Source: Luteolibacter sp.
GTDB taxonomy: Bacteria; Verrucomicrobiota; Verrucomicrobiia; Verrucomicrobiales; Akkermansiaceae
Length of the DNA stretch: 64,000 nt
Direction: 5' to 3'
Assembly: GCA_030696085.1 (NCBI GenBank)
Contig: JAUYNL010000099.1
Coordinates: forward strand, 22,790-86,789
Position 1 is the stretch's first letter. Each line of letters opens with the position of its first letter. This document shows positions 1 to 9,458 of the stretch, in pieces. Under the pieces are notes generated by a model. The model made no database searches. It saw only the letters and a list, made by a program, of their open reading frames with translations, and was not told where the DNA came from. The position numbers were made by a program, and so were the translations under genes.

Positions 1-19
1 CACCACGCGCCACACCAGG

Positions 20-544
20 ATGTTGAGAGATGCCACCCGGGGACTCGCCCAGCAGATGGTCTGGTGGGGATGCGATGTACGCCATTCATCGGGCAATCTC
101 CTGGTGTGCCACGGCATGAACCGCAACCCTTCATCGGGTCTTACGGGCACCAGTTGCTACCGGATGCCGTGGGAAGGAGGATGGATCGAGCTTCACGGCG
201 CGGTGGCGTCATGGACTTCCCTGGATGAGCGCGACGGCATGATTTTCTCACGTGACCGTGGCAGGATCGGCTTGTGGAATGAACGCCGCCCACCGTTTCC
301 GGGCATTGAGTTTGGAGCCCATGGGTCCGCCGTGGAGCGCTGGGAGGCGGCCGCGCCGATGATCCGCTGGGTCGCCGCTTATGAGGAATGGGTGCTGGCA
401 CAAGCTGGCCCGGCTTGGAGGCAGGTCTGCTGGAAGCACATCCGCCGCCTTCCCCGCGGGAAATCATGGCTTCCTCCGCAAGCGACACTGGATTGGTGGA
501 AGAGCGCCGCATCCATCACCACACCTCATTCATCTGATTTCTGA
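20..544 (+). CDS. Hypothetical protein, possibly cut by window edge
   Basis: Not recognised. The ORF of 174 residues is rich in Trp and Gly (for example [12 protein letters not shown]) and has no evident signal peptide, membrane segment or known motif. The frame is open to base 2, so the ATG at 20 may be internal and the true start may lie outside the window. It ends 4 bases before the start of the zinc operon, so it could be its first gene or an unrelated upstream gene. An antisense ORF covers the same bases but looks like a shadow. Confidence 0.5.
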   Translation: MLRDATRGLAQQMVWWGCDVRHSSGNLLVCHGMNRNPSSGLTGTSCYRMPWEGGWIELHGAVASWTSLDERDGMIFSRDRGRIGLWNERRPPFPGIEFGAHGSAVERWEAAAPMIRWVAAYEEWVLAQAGPAWRQVCWKHIRRLPRGKSWLPPQATLDWWKSAASITTPHSSDF

Positions 545-548
545 ATTC

Positions 549-1886
549 ATGACCTCCAAACTCCCCGTCACCGTCCTCACCGGCTTCCTCGGCTCCGGCA
601 AAACCACGCTCCTCAATCGCATTCTCACCGAAAATCACGGTCTTCGCATCGCCGTGATCGAGAATGAATTCGGCGAAGTCGGCATCGACCACGAACTCGT
701 CATCAACGCCGACGAGGAAATCTTCGAGATGAACAACGGCTGCATTTGCTGCACCGTGCGCGGCGACCTCATCCGCATCATCGGCAGCCTGATGAAACGC
801 CGCGACCAGTTCGACCACATCCTCATCGAAACCACCGGCCTCGCCGATCCCGGCCCTGTCATCCAGACCTTTTTCGTCGATGACGAAATGAAGGACAAGC
901 TCGCCCTCAACGCGATCATCGCCCTCGTCGATGCCCGCCACATTGGCCTTCACCTCGATTCCAGCGAGGAGGCCGTCAAACAAATCGCCTTTGCCGATTC
1001 CATCCTGCTCAACAAAACCGATCTCGCCACCCCGGCGGAACTTGACGCACTCGAAGCCCGCGTCAAGGCCATCAACGGCGTTGCCAAACTCCAGCGCTGC
1101 CAAAACGCGAATGTTCCCATCGCCAGTGTGCTCGACATCGGCGGCTTCAATCTCGACCGCTCCATCGGCATCGATCCCCGTTTCCTCGATCCAGAATACC
1201 CCTTCGAATGGGGCGGCATATTCGACGCCCCCGCAGGCACGCTCACCCTGGAGGCATCGAAAAAACCGGATCCATCGATGACAACAGTCATCATCCCTGT
1301 CAGCGGAACCGATGACGAATCACTCGCTCTGGCCCGTGAGGTTGCCATGCGTGCATTTTCCCCCGATGCCATCGGGGCTCCATCCGGCCACACCATCAGC
1401 GCCGATGGCATTCCCTACGACCTCATACTTCGCGCGGGATCAATGAACTGGACATGTGAAATCGTTGAACCCGGCCCGCTCGCCATCTTCACCCAACACT
1501 ACCCGGAAGAACTCGGCCTGCTCTTCCTAACGGAATCAAGCGAACTTCAACCACTCATCGCCGCATCCTACAAGCCGGACCACAGCCACGACGAGACCGT
1601 CACTTCCGTCGGCATCGAGGCCGATGGAGAATGCGATGCAAGGAAACTCGACGCTTGGCTCTCGAAACTTCTCCGCGAGCGCGGCACCGACATCTACCGT
1701 ATGAAAGGCGTCTTCGCCATCAAGGGGAACCCCAACCGCTTCATCTTCCAGGGCGTCCATATGCTGCTCGATCCCACCGACGGCGGCCCATGGGGCTACA
1801 AACCTCGCCGCAGCAGCCTCGTCTTCATCGGCCGCGATCTCGACCGCGACGAACTCAACCAATCCTTCCGCAAATGTCTCGCCTAA
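549..1886 (+). CDS. COG0523 (CobW/ZigA-type) GTPase, copy 1
   Basis: G3E-family P-loop GTPase of the CobW/ZigA/YciC group, thought to be a metallochaperone that moves zinc to client proteins. Visible features are the Walker A motif GFLGSGKT near residue 11, the metal-binding GCICC motif near residue 63, an ETTGLADP segment and an NKTD guanine-specificity motif near residue 155. A C-terminal CobW_C domain is followed by [17 protein letters not shown]. The ORF track starts at 381, but the ATG at 549 begins [15 protein letters not shown], right where the family begins, giving 445 residues. The gene heads a run ending at a Znu-type importer, and its 3' end overlaps the next start, which supports a role in zinc limitation. 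Confidence 0.9.
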   Translation: MTSKLPVTVLTGFLGSGKTTLLNRILTENHGLRIAVIENEFGEVGIDHELVINADEEIFEMNNGCICCTVRGDLIRIIGSLMKRRDQFDHILIETTGLADPGPVIQTFFVDDEMKDKLALNAIIALVDARHIGLHLDSSEEAVKQIAFADSILLNKTDLATPAELDALEARVKAINGVAKLQRCQNANVPIASVLDIGGFNLDRSIGIDPRFLDPEYPFEWGGIFDAPAGTLTLEASKKPDPSMTTVIIPVSGTDDESLALAREVAMRAFSPDAIGAPSGHTISADGIPYDLILRAGSMNWTCEIVEPGPLAIFTQHYPEELGLLFLTESSELQPLIAASYKPDHSHDETVTSVGIEADGECDARKLDAWLSKLLRERGTDIYRMKGVFAIKGNPNRFIFQGVHMLLDPTDGGPWGYKPRRSSLVFIGRDLDRDELNQSFRKCLA

Positions 1887-2959
1887 CAGACCCCGAAGAA
1901 ACGGAAGAAATCGAAATCCGTTCTGCCGCCGACCTGCTGCCACTCATGTGGTCGGCAGACCTGCCCGATTACGCCCTCGATCTCCGCTGGTCTCCGGACG
2001 GATCCCACCTCGCCGCCCTCCCAAGCACAGGGATGCCGGGTATCCATGATCGGAAAACAAACGCAGTCAAGAATCTCCCGGCCCACAGCGGCGGCAATGG
2101 CAGCATCGCTTGGCATCCGCAAGGCAGCATTCTTGCCACCTTCGGCCAGGATGGAATTCTCCGCCTCCATGACATTTCCTCCAGAACCTCCCGCGAACTC
2201 CAACTCCCGCGCGGCTGGACCGGGCGTTGCGCGTGGAATGCCGATGGCTCGCTCATCGCCGCCGCTGTCGGCAAAGCCGTACATGTCATCGATCCACATA
2301 CCCTCGAAACACTCCAGATCATCGATGACCACCGCTCCACCGTCACAGATCTCGTCTGGCACCCCGTGCTTTCGAATCAACTAGGCACCGCCAGTGATGG
2401 CGGCGCGCGCATGTGGCGGATCGGAGAGAAAAAACCCTTCGCCCGCATCGACGATGGCGTCGCCGCGGTTCTCACCACCTGGAGCCCTGATGGACGCTGG
2501 CTCGTCACCAGTGACCAATCGCCTTCCGTCCACCTCTATGATCTGAAAAAACGTGCCCCGCTCTTCATTCAAGGCTTCGAGACCAAAATCAAAGCCATCG
2601 CCTGGCAAACCGGCGGCACATCCGATCTCCCATGGCTCGCTCTCGGCGGCCGCACCGTCATCACCGTCTGGCCCTGCTTCGGCAAAAACGGCCCGCGCGG
2701 CGCAAAGCCGATCCAGCTCTACGGCCACCTCAAGGAAGTCTCCGCCTTGGATTTCCCCATTGACGGTCCTTATCTCGCCTCCGGCGCGCGCGATGGCCTC
2801 GTCTTCCTCTGGCTGCCCCATCACTCCAACGGCCCCGCCCTCATCGCCCGCGAAGAGAGCGAAATTACCACCGTCCGCTGGTCCCCCGACGGCCTTACAC
2901 TCGCCTACGGCACCGCTTCCGGCCGCATCGCCATTCACACCCTCAGCCACAAAGTCTAA
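1874..2959 (+). CDS. WD40-repeat beta-propeller protein in zinc operon
   Basis: A 361-residue protein made almost wholly of WD40 repeats: LRWSPDG, IAWHPQG, CAWNADG, LVWHP, TTWSPDG and VRWSPDG recur about every 40 residues, often with a following blade strand such as GARMWRIG. No signal peptide is visible, so it is probably cytoplasmic and a scaffold. The ATG at 1874 lies inside the end of the preceding GTPase gene (13-base overlap), which explains why the track's longer ORF from 1631 is not used. The next gene starts 3 bases after its stop, so it is within the zinc operon. Its partner is unknown. The GTPases or the ABC ATPase are the obvious candidates, which is inference. Confidence 0.85.
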   Translation: MSRLTDPEETEEIEIRSAADLLPLMWSADLPDYALDLRWSPDGSHLAALPSTGMPGIHDRKTNAVKNLPAHSGGNGSIAWHPQGSILATFGQDGILRLHDISSRTSRELQLPRGWTGRCAWNADGSLIAAAVGKAVHVIDPHTLETLQIIDDHRSTVTDLVWHPVLSNQLGTASDGGARMWRIGEKKPFARIDDGVAAVLTTWSPDGRWLVTSDQSPSVHLYDLKKRAPLFIQGFETKIKAIAWQTGGTSDLPWLALGGRTVITVWPCFGKNGPRGAKPIQLYGHLKEVSALDFPIDGPYLASGARDGLVFLWLPHHSNGPALIAREESEITTVRWSPDGLTLAYGTASGRIAIHTLSHKV

Positions 2960-2961
2960 CC

Positions 2962-3870
2962 ATGAATCGCCTGCTCCTGCTCTCCATCATCGCCCTGGTC
3001 GCCGCCTGCAAACCCGAAGCCGATTCCAAAACCAACGCCGATGCCGGAAAACTCCGCATCCTCGCCTCCTTCCTGCCGGTTCATGCCCACGCCGCCGCCA
3101 TCGCCGGTGATCGTGCCATCGTCCAATCCATCGTCTCCGGTGATGTCGGAGCCCACGGTTATTCTCCGCGCCCGGCTGACATGGAGCGCATCGCACGGGC
3201 TGATGTCCTCGTCTTCAATGGCGCGGGCATGGAACCTTGGCTCGATGATATTGTCCGACATTCTTCGAAAAAGAATCAGAAAAGGGTTGATCTATCGGCC
3301 GGCATCGAACTCATCGCCAACCCGCCCGTTTTCGGTGCGGTCGATTCATCCACCGGCGAAGCAAACCCGCATCTCTGGCTTGATCCCCTCATTGTCATCC
3401 GACAGGTGGAAATTCTGCGTGACGCACTCGTCGCAGTCGATCCCGAGGGAGCCGGGATCTATCAAATTAACGCCGCCGCCTACATCGCCAGTCTCCGTGG
3501 ACTCGACGCCGAATTCAAAAGTATTCTCGGCCCGCTGCCATCCAAGAAACTGGTCACCTTTCATGATGCCTTTCCATATCTCGCAAAACGCTACGGACTC
3601 GAATCCATCGGCTACATCTCCGAGTTTCCCGAGCGCGATCCCGCACCGGCGGAACTCGCCGCCCTCATCGACCGCATACGCGCCTCCGGCGTCAAAGTCA
3701 TCTTCGCCGAGACCGGCTACGAACCCGCACTGCTCCAACGCGTTGCCAGCGAGGCGGGAGCGAAAGTCTCCACCATCGATACCCTGGAAGTCGGCCAAAG
3801 TGGTCCCGACGCCTATCTCTCAGGCATGAGGAAAAACCTCGAATCCCTCCGCACCGCCTTCGCGCCATGA
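2962..3870 (+). CDS. znuA: Zinc/manganese ABC transporter substrate-binding lipoprotein (ZnuA-like)
   Basis: Cluster A-I metal-binding protein of 302 residues. The N-terminus MNRLLLLSIIALVAAC is a lipoprotein signal ending in a lipobox Cys at residue 16. Family features follow: an early His (FLPVHAH), the GDVGAHGYSPRPADMERIARADVLVFNGAGMEPW region that normally carries the second ligand (here His in AHGY), HLWLDP, TFHDAFPYLAKRYGL and a late acidic ligand in IFAETGYEP. It is followed without a gap by the ATPase and permease genes, so it is the capture component of a complete importer. Zinc is favoured over manganese because of the COG0523 neighbours. This is inference. Confidence 0.88.
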   Translation: MNRLLLLSIIALVAACKPEADSKTNADAGKLRILASFLPVHAHAAAIAGDRAIVQSIVSGDVGAHGYSPRPADMERIARADVLVFNGAGMEPWLDDIVRHSSKKNQKRVDLSAGIELIANPPVFGAVDSSTGEANPHLWLDPLIVIRQVEILRDALVAVDPEGAGIYQINAAAYIASLRGLDAEFKSILGPLPSKKLVTFHDAFPYLAKRYGLESIGYISEFPERDPAPAELAALIDRIRASGVKVIFAETGYEPALLQRVASEAGAKVSTIDTLEVGQSGPDAYLSGMRKNLESLRTAFAP

Positions 3871-4520
3871 TTGCCCTTTCACCGCTTCTCGAAACCCGCG
3901 AACTCACCCTGCACCACGGCACGCGTGAGGTGCTCGCCGGTTTTTCCTGCACCATTGATCGCGGTGAGCTGTTAGGCATCAGCGGCCCGAACGGCTGCGG
4001 AAAAACCACCTTGCTCAAGGCCCTTGTCGGCATTCATCAGCAAACATCCGGAACCATCCGCCGCCAGCCCCCCGCCCGGAATCCCGGCTACGTACCGCAA
4101 CACGCGCCCATCGACAGGAACTTCCCGCTCACGGCCTCCGAGTTCCTCGCCATCAACTGCCAGAGCCGCATCCCTTGGATCGGCGGCATCCCGCGCAAGC
4201 TCCGCCATGGCATCTGCGGAAAACTCGATTGCCTCGGCATCTCCCACCTCGCCACCCGCCCGCTCGGCACGCTCTCCGGCGGCGAACTTCAGAGAGTCCG
4301 CATCGCCGCCGCCCTGCTCGAGGATCCCGCGCTGCTTTTGCTCGACGAACCCTCCAGCCACCTCGATCCCGCCGCGACCGCCAGCCTCAAGCAACTCCTG
4401 CTTCATCTCCATCAGGAGCACCCTCTCACCCTCGTGGTCGTGTCCCACGACGAACCCTTCATCGATGGACTCGCTACGCGCCGCATCTCGCTGGCAGCAC
4501 CCTCGCTCGCCGTCGCCTGA
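3867..4520 (+). CDS. znuC: Metal ABC transporter ATP-binding protein (ZnuC-like)
   Basis: ABC ATPase of 217 residues. Walker A is GPNGCGKTTLLKAL, the Q-loop lies at GYVPQHAPIDR (the 'VPQ' typical of metal-type importers), the signature is LSGGELQRVRIA, Walker B is LLLLDEPSSHLD and the switch His is in VVVSHD. The ATG at 3867 overlaps the substrate-binding protein stop (ATGA), indicating translational coupling. The permease starts 8 bases downstream. It energises zinc/manganese import on the cytoplasmic face. Confidence 0.9.
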   Translation: MIALSPLLETRELTLHHGTREVLAGFSCTIDRGELLGISGPNGCGKTTLLKALVGIHQQTSGTIRRQPPARNPGYVPQHAPIDRNFPLTASEFLAINCQSRIPWIGGIPRKLRHGICGKLDCLGISHLATRPLGTLSGGELQRVRIAAALLEDPALLLLDEPSSHLDPAATASLKQLLLHLHQEHPLTLVVVSHDEPFIDGLATRRISLAAPSLAVA

Positions 4521-4528
4521 ATCCCGTC

Positions 4529-5356
4529 ATGCATCTCATCGAGCTGTTCCGCCACGACTTCATGCGCCACGCGCTGATCTCCGGCATTTTGTTAGGCCCG
4601 GTGTGCGCCGTGCTCGGTGTCTTCGTGAACCTGCGGGGCATGGCGTTCTTCAGCGATGCGCTCGCCCACTCGGCAATTACCGGCGTAGCCCTCGGCTTCA
4701 TGGTCGATACCTGGACCGGCTGGCAACTCGATCCCACTATTTATGTCCTCATTTTTTCCTGCATGCTCGCGCTCGGCATGGGCTGGATGTCCCAGCGCAT
4801 GCCGCTTTCCCGCGATACCATCACCGCCTTCACCTTCACTGGCAGCGTCGCGCTCGGCGTAATCCTCATCTCCCTCCTTGGTAAACACCGCATGCTCGAA
4901 GGCCTGCTCTTCGGCAGCATCTATTCCAACGGCCCCGCCGACATTGCCCGCCAGGCCATCCTCGCCGCCATCGTTCTCCTCTTTTTCCTCACACAACTTC
5001 GCCCGCTCACTCTCGCCACTCTTGATCCGGAACTCGCGCGCGCCCGTGGCGTGCGCCCCGCCTTGCTTCACTATGTGTTTTCCCTGCTAGTCGCCGCCAC
5101 CGTCGCCGTCGGCCTCAAAATGCTCGGCGCCCTCCTGCTTGGCGCCCTCATCGTCATGCCCGCCGCCGCTGCCCGCATCGCCTCCACCAACTTCCGCGGC
5201 CTTGCCGCCGGAGCCATCCTGTTAGGACTGCTCGCCCCACCCATCGGCATCGCCGCCTCCGCATCCCTCAACTTGCCCACCGGCCCCTGCATTGTCCTGG
5301 TCCACGTCGCCGCATTGGCAGTCTGCCAGATCATTCACCTCGTCCGTTCCTCCTGA
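4529..5356 (+). CDS. znuB: Metal ABC transporter permease (ZnuB-like)
   Basis: ABC-3 family permease of 275 residues with about eight hydrophobic segments, including ISGILLGPVCAVLGVFVNLRGMAFFSDALAHSAI, whose 'SDALAHSA' stretch is characteristic of ZnuB/MntB proteins, and a C-terminal GALIVMPAAAARI segment. The track's longer ORF from 4175 only shadows znuC; the ATG at 4529 follows the znuC stop by 8 bases and starts at the expected family N-terminus. It forms the membrane channel of the importer with the two preceding products. Confidence 0.9.
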   Translation: MHLIELFRHDFMRHALISGILLGPVCAVLGVFVNLRGMAFFSDALAHSAITGVALGFMVDTWTGWQLDPTIYVLIFSCMLALGMGWMSQRMPLSRDTITAFTFTGSVALGVILISLLGKHRMLEGLLFGSIYSNGPADIARQAILAAIVLLFFLTQLRPLTLATLDPELARARGVRPALLHYVFSLLVAATVAVGLKMLGALLLGALIVMPAAAARIASTNFRGLAAGAILLGLLAPPIGIAASASLNLPTGPCIVLVHVAALAVCQIIHLVRSS

Positions 5357-5367
5357 ATAATTCCCGC

Positions 5368-6321
5368 ATGTCCCCATCTTCCGACCGCATTCCCGTTCTC
5401 ATCGTCGCCGGTTTTCTCGGTGCCGGGAAAACCAGCTTTATCCGTGATCTCCTGCCGCGTCTCGTGGGAGGACCTCGCGCGCCCTACGTCATCCTCAATG
5501 ATTTCCTCAATGCCGCCATAGACGCTTTCACTCTCAAAGGTCTTGGTGCGGAAGTTCAAGGACTCGCCGCAGGCTGTGTCTGCTGCGATGACTCCGGCAG
5601 CCTGATTGACGCCATCCTCCGCGTGCCCGTTTCCATCCGCCCGCTCATCATCATCGAGGCCAACGGTACTACCGATCCCTACCGGCTCATCGAGACGCTC
5701 ACACTCACTGCCACCTTGCGCGATGTGGTGGGTCCCATCCTGCAGGTCACCATCGTCAACGAATCCCGCTGGGGAAAACGGCTACTCCCGGGGGACAAGC
5801 ACACCGAGCGCGCCCAGGTCCGCACCGCCAGTGCCATTCTCACCAACCGCGGCGACACGGCAACCGACAAACAGAAGCGCAAACTCCGCGACGAGTTGTT
5901 AGAATTGAATCCCGGCGCACCCCGACTCGATGCGGATTCCTTCATCGAGCTCCTGCTGCACGAAACTGCCGCCGGATTCCCGCCAGTGCCGGACACCTCC
6001 GATTCCATCCCTCACGTCCATCATCATGTGGCCGTGCATCTGGAGCCTCCCGTGATGAGCGAGGAGGACCTTCGCCAATGGCTCCAGGCACTCCCACGGG
6101 ACATCCTCCGAGTGAAGGGACTGGTCCGCATTTCCGACCTGGAAATGTGTTACTTCAACCGCACCGACGATCCTTTTGAGACGCCCCGCATCATCAAGGT
6201 CCGCGCCCAGGAAGGCATGGAACCCGCCGCCGTCTTCATTGGCCCACGGCTCAACGACAAATCCCTCCTCGCCAGTTTTCAAAACAAAAAACCCGAATCA
6301 TCATTCAGACTTTCCCTCTGA
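5368..6321 (+). CDS. COG0523 GTPase, copy 2 (divergent)
   Basis: A second G3E GTPase of 317 residues. Walker A is GFLGAGKTS and the metal motif is GCVCCDD, slightly different from the usual CICC. After a normal GTPase core (IIIEANGTTDP, ILTNRGD instead of the usual NKxD) the C-terminal part contains HVHHHV, a plausible extra metal site, and a CobW_C-like domain (ILRVKGLVRI). The NKxD guanine motif is degenerate (TNRGD), so nucleotide specificity may differ. It sits 11 bases after znuB in the same operon. It is shorter than the other two copies. Confidence 0.85.
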   Translation: MSPSSDRIPVLIVAGFLGAGKTSFIRDLLPRLVGGPRAPYVILNDFLNAAIDAFTLKGLGAEVQGLAAGCVCCDDSGSLIDAILRVPVSIRPLIIIEANGTTDPYRLIETLTLTATLRDVVGPILQVTIVNESRWGKRLLPGDKHTERAQVRTASAILTNRGDTATDKQKRKLRDELLELNPGAPRLDADSFIELLLHETAAGFPPVPDTSDSIPHVHHHVAVHLEPPVMSEEDLRQWLQALPRDILRVKGLVRISDLEMCYFNRTDDPFETPRIIKVRAQEGMEPAAVFIGPRLNDKSLLASFQNKKPESSFRLSL

Positions 6322-6342
6322 AATACCAATCCATTTCCTAAC

Positions 6343-7554
6343 ATGAATCCAACGCGAAAACTTCCCGTCACCATCCTTTCCGGCTTCCTTGGCGCCGGCA
6401 AAACCACCCTGCTCAACCACATCCTGAAGAACCGCGAGGGTCTCAGGGTGGCAGTCATCGTCAATGACATGAGCGAGGTGAATGTGGATGCGGAGACCCT
6501 CCGCCGCGGTGATGCCGCGCTTTCCCACACCGAGGAAAAAATGGTGGAGATGTCCAACGGCTGCATCTGCTGCACGCTGCGGGAGGATCTCATGTTGGAA
6601 GTCACGCGGCTTGCGCATGAAGGCCGTTTCGATGCGCTGCTCATCGAGTCCACCGGGGTTTCCGAACCCATGCCAGTGGCGGAAACATTCACCTTCCGCG
6701 ATGAAAACGGCAGTTCGCTTTCCGACCTCGCGGGCATCGACTGCATGGTCACCGTGGTGGATGCGCCGAATTTTCTCCGCGACTATTGCGGCACGGATCA
6801 GCTCAAAGACCGGAACCAACAGATCGGGGAGGAGGATGAACGAACGCTGGTTGATTTGCTCACCGATCAGATCGAGTTCGCCAACATCGTCATCGTGAAC
6901 AAAACGGACTGCGTGACGGCGGAAGATCTCGCCACAGTCACCGGCATGGCGCGCTCTCTCAATCCGAAGGCGCGGGTGATCGAAACGAGCCATGGCACGG
7001 TGAGCCCCGGCAGCATTCTCAACACCGGCCTATACTCTCAGGCAGAGGCGGAGCAAACCCCGGGCTGGCTCGATTCGCTCGTTCATCACACGCCGGAAAC
7101 CGAGGAGTATGGCATCTCGAATTTCATCTATCAGCGCCGCCGCCCCTTTCATCCCGCGCGTTTCCACAAGCTGCTTGGCATCGAGTGGCCCGGAGTCATT
7201 CGTTCAAAAGGTATTTTCTGGCTCGCCTCGCGCCCGGACTTCGCGGGCTTCTGGTCGCAGGCTGGAGCCATTGCGCGGAACTCGTGTGCCGGGCGTTTCT
7301 GGGCCGCTATCCCGGAAAACGACAGGCCCTCCGATTCGGATGCAGTAGCGGCTCTCCGGCGCGCTTGGAAGGAACCATGGGGCGACCGCCGCCAGGAAAT
7401 CGTCCTCATCGGCCAGGGACTCGACCGGGAAGCGCTCGAAGCCATGCTCGACGAGGCGATCCTAACAGACAAGGAGTTCGCCTGCGGCCCGCCCGCCTGG
7501 GCGGCCATCCCCGATCCGTTCCCCGTTTGGTCGCTCGCACCCGTGCTTTCCTGA
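6343..7554 (+). CDS. COG0523 GTPase, copy 3 (ZigA/YciC-like)
   Basis: A third G3E GTPase of 403 residues, and the copy most like the zinc-responsive ZigA/YciC subgroup: Walker [29 protein letters not shown], metal motif [25 protein letters not shown] and a C-terminal region with [24 protein letters not shown] and [16 protein letters not shown] that is typical of that subgroup. It follows copy 2 by 21 bases, with TAACATG at its start. Three paralogues in one operon suggest separate client proteins or metal-handling steps. Confidence 0.9.
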   Translation: MNPTRKLPVTILSGFLGAGKTTLLNHILKNREGLRVAVIVNDMSEVNVDAETLRRGDAALSHTEEKMVEMSNGCICCTLREDLMLEVTRLAHEGRFDALLIESTGVSEPMPVAETFTFRDENGSSLSDLAGIDCMVTVVDAPNFLRDYCGTDQLKDRNQQIGEEDERTLVDLLTDQIEFANIVIVNKTDCVTAEDLATVTGMARSLNPKARVIETSHGTVSPGSILNTGLYSQAEAEQTPGWLDSLVHHTPETEEYGISNFIYQRRRPFHPARFHKLLGIEWPGVIRSKGIFWLASRPDFAGFWSQAGAIARNSCAGRFWAAIPENDRPSDSDAVAALRRAWKEPWGDRRQEIVLIGQGLDREALEAMLDEAILTDKEFACGPPAWAAIPDPFPVWSLAPVLS

Positions 7555-7557
7555 ATC

Positions 7558-8277
7558 ATGCTTCGCCGTCATCCCATGCTCATTTCTCGCAAGCCGGGTT
7601 TCACGCTGGTGGAACTTCTCATCGTCATTGTCGTCGTCGCCACCCTGGCGACCTTGGTCGCGATGGGTGCTCGTTCCGCGCTGCTCGCGTCCCAAGAGGC
7701 GAAGTGCATCTCCAACCTGCGCAACATCGGTATCGCATTGCATCTCCATGCCGCCGATCATGGCGGCTCCTTCCCGGAAACCTCGCACACCGCCATACTC
7801 GATAAAGCATGGATCACGACACTTGAGGACTACCTCGGCGACTATGACGAAATCCGCGTCTGCCCAGGCGATCCTCGGCGCGACGAGCGCCTTGCCGCCG
7901 GGGGAACCAGCTACCTGCTCAACAACTTCATTTTCGTTCCCGAAGTCGACCCGTGGGGCGAGTTGCTCGGTCCCGCCCTCAACCGTCCGGCGGCCATCCC
8001 CGAGCCTGCGAGGACCATCCTGGTTTTCACCTGCGCCGACCGCGTGGGCACGGGGCCCGGCAACGACCATACCCATTCCAGTCTGTGGACGAATTGGCGC
8101 GGTGTTTGTGCCGACATCGCACCCGGTCGTTTCGGCAGTGGCGGCGACCCGCATGCCGCCCAAGGCCGCGCCAACTACCTGTATGCCGACAACCGCGTGG
8201 AATCGATCCCCGCTGCCGAGATCAAACGCAAAACCGACTCTGGTATCAACATCGCCCAAGTTCCCGGAATCCCATGA
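7558..8277 (+). CDS. Prepilin-like (type II pseudopilin) protein in zinc operon
   Basis: The N-terminus carries a type IV prepilin motif, a basic leader followed by G|FTLVELLIVIVVV, the signature processed by PilD and inserted in the inner membrane. The remainder of the 239-residue protein is a globular pseudopilin domain with Cys pairs (CISNLRNIG, VCPGDPRRDE) similar to the many Verrucomicrobia/Planctomycetes proteins of this type. A second ATG at 7576 (MLISRKPGF) would give a shorter leader and is equally possible. It starts 3 bases after the GTPase and overlaps the next gene by ATGA, so it belongs to the zinc operon. A role in presenting or exporting the following surface protein is inference. 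Confidence 0.82.
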   Translation: MLRRHPMLISRKPGFTLVELLIVIVVVATLATLVAMGARSALLASQEAKCISNLRNIGIALHLHAADHGGSFPETSHTAILDKAWITTLEDYLGDYDEIRVCPGDPRRDERLAAGGTSYLLNNFIFVPEVDPWGELLGPALNRPAAIPEPARTILVFTCADRVGTGPGNDHTHSSLWTNWRGVCADIAPGRFGSGGDPHAAQGRANYLYADNRVESIPAAEIKRKTDSGINIAQVPGIP

Positions 8278-9455
8278 AAAGACTAAAATACGCAATCATC
8301 CTGTGCCTTGCCCCGAGCCCCTTGCACGCCGGACTGGTTCCGCTCGGCGAACATGTGGACATCCGCTCCCATTTCGTCGCTGGCGCATGGAACAACGTTT
8401 TACGCGTCGATAGCCGCCCCGCTCCCCATGACCCCGCCGAGGCGTTCCTGCCGCTCTCCGACAAGCCCTACATCTCAAGCAATCCCACCATTTCGGGTTC
8501 CCGCCAGACGCAACCATCCTCTTCCTCCTTCGCCTTCACCGGCGCGCAACCCGGCGATCCGATCTGGACCGCCATTCAGGGCACTCCCGGCATTGGCGAG
8601 GCTTGGCCGGGATTCGACAACGACCAACCTTTCGGCACTTTCGGTTCTTACATTCCTGCCGATCTGAGAGTGTCTCAGGAAAACCCGCGCCCTTGGCTCA
8701 AGATCACGCTTGCGGGCTACCAGCCGCCTCCCGGGAAAGCCTCGCACTTTTCGATGTGGAACTCCACAAGCGGGAAACCACCGACCGTATGGATGTCCAC
8801 CTTTGACGCCAACATCGAAAATGCCTACTACTTCGCCGAAGGCTCCCACACCCACGTCTGGTGGGGATTCACCGCGCAGGGCATTCACAAGATCACCTTG
8901 CAATCATCTGCATTCCTCGGGCCCGGAGCCACCAATCCCACCGGCCCCGGCGATCCCTTCACCGTGGTCTTCGCCGTCGGCACGATGGCCCGCTGGCAGG
9001 CCGTATGGTTCGATGCGGCGGAGTTGGACGATCCGGCGGTATCCGGGCTCTTTGCGGATGCCGATGGCGACGGGCTTTCCAATTTCATCGAATACGCCTT
9101 CGGCACCCACCCCAGGTCCGGCGCTTCCGTGCCGCTCGCGGACGGTCTCGGCTTGCCGTTGTTCTCCCTCAGCGAGGAAAGCGGCACCGTCTATCAGACA
9201 CTCACCTATCCCCGCCGGCGCGCCGGAGAGCGCACCGCACCCGAGCTCTATCAGCCGCTGTTTGCCGACAGCCCGGCCGGGCCATGGACTGACGCCGGTG
9301 TGACTAGCACCGCCGTGGACTTCCCCCCATCCCAAACCACATTGAATGCGGATTGGGAACTCGTGACCAGCCGCCGCCCGGTTCCTTCCGGTTCCTCATC
9401 CGGTTTCGGCCGGGTGGCGGTGACACCCGGGGACGGATTTGCTGTCCAGCCATAA
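8274..9455 (+). CDS. Exported protein with choice-of-anchor M-like domain
   Basis: A 393-residue protein with a signal peptide (MKRLKYAIILCLAPSPLHA). The region LVPLGEHVDIRSHF and the later YFAEGSHTHVWWGFTAQGIHKITL resemble the choice-of-anchor M / actinobacterial surface-anchored repeat (TIGR03769-type), in which a 'H(V)HxxWxFxxPGxYxLT' segment occurs next to metal ABC transporters. The SHTH cluster could bind zinc. Near residue 265 is DADGDGLSNFIEYAFG, a calcium-loop-like motif common near the C-terminus of Verrucomicrobia secreted proteins. It is coupled by ATGA to the prepilin gene and is last in the operon. Assignment is from pattern recognition, not alignment. Confidence 0.72.
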   Translation: MKRLKYAIILCLAPSPLHAGLVPLGEHVDIRSHFVAGAWNNVLRVDSRPAPHDPAEAFLPLSDKPYISSNPTISGSRQTQPSSSSFAFTGAQPGDPIWTAIQGTPGIGEAWPGFDNDQPFGTFGSYIPADLRVSQENPRPWLKITLAGYQPPPGKASHFSMWNSTSGKPPTVWMSTFDANIENAYYFAEGSHTHVWWGFTAQGIHKITLQSSAFLGPGATNPTGPGDPFTVVFAVGTMARWQAVWFDAAELDDPAVSGLFADADGDGLSNFIEYAFGTHPRSGASVPLADGLGLPLFSLSEESGTVYQTLTYPRRRAGERTAPELYQPLFADSPAGPWTDAGVTSTAVDFPPSQTTLNADWELVTSRRPVPSGSSSGFGRVAVTPGDGFAVQP

Positions 9456-9458
9456 GCG

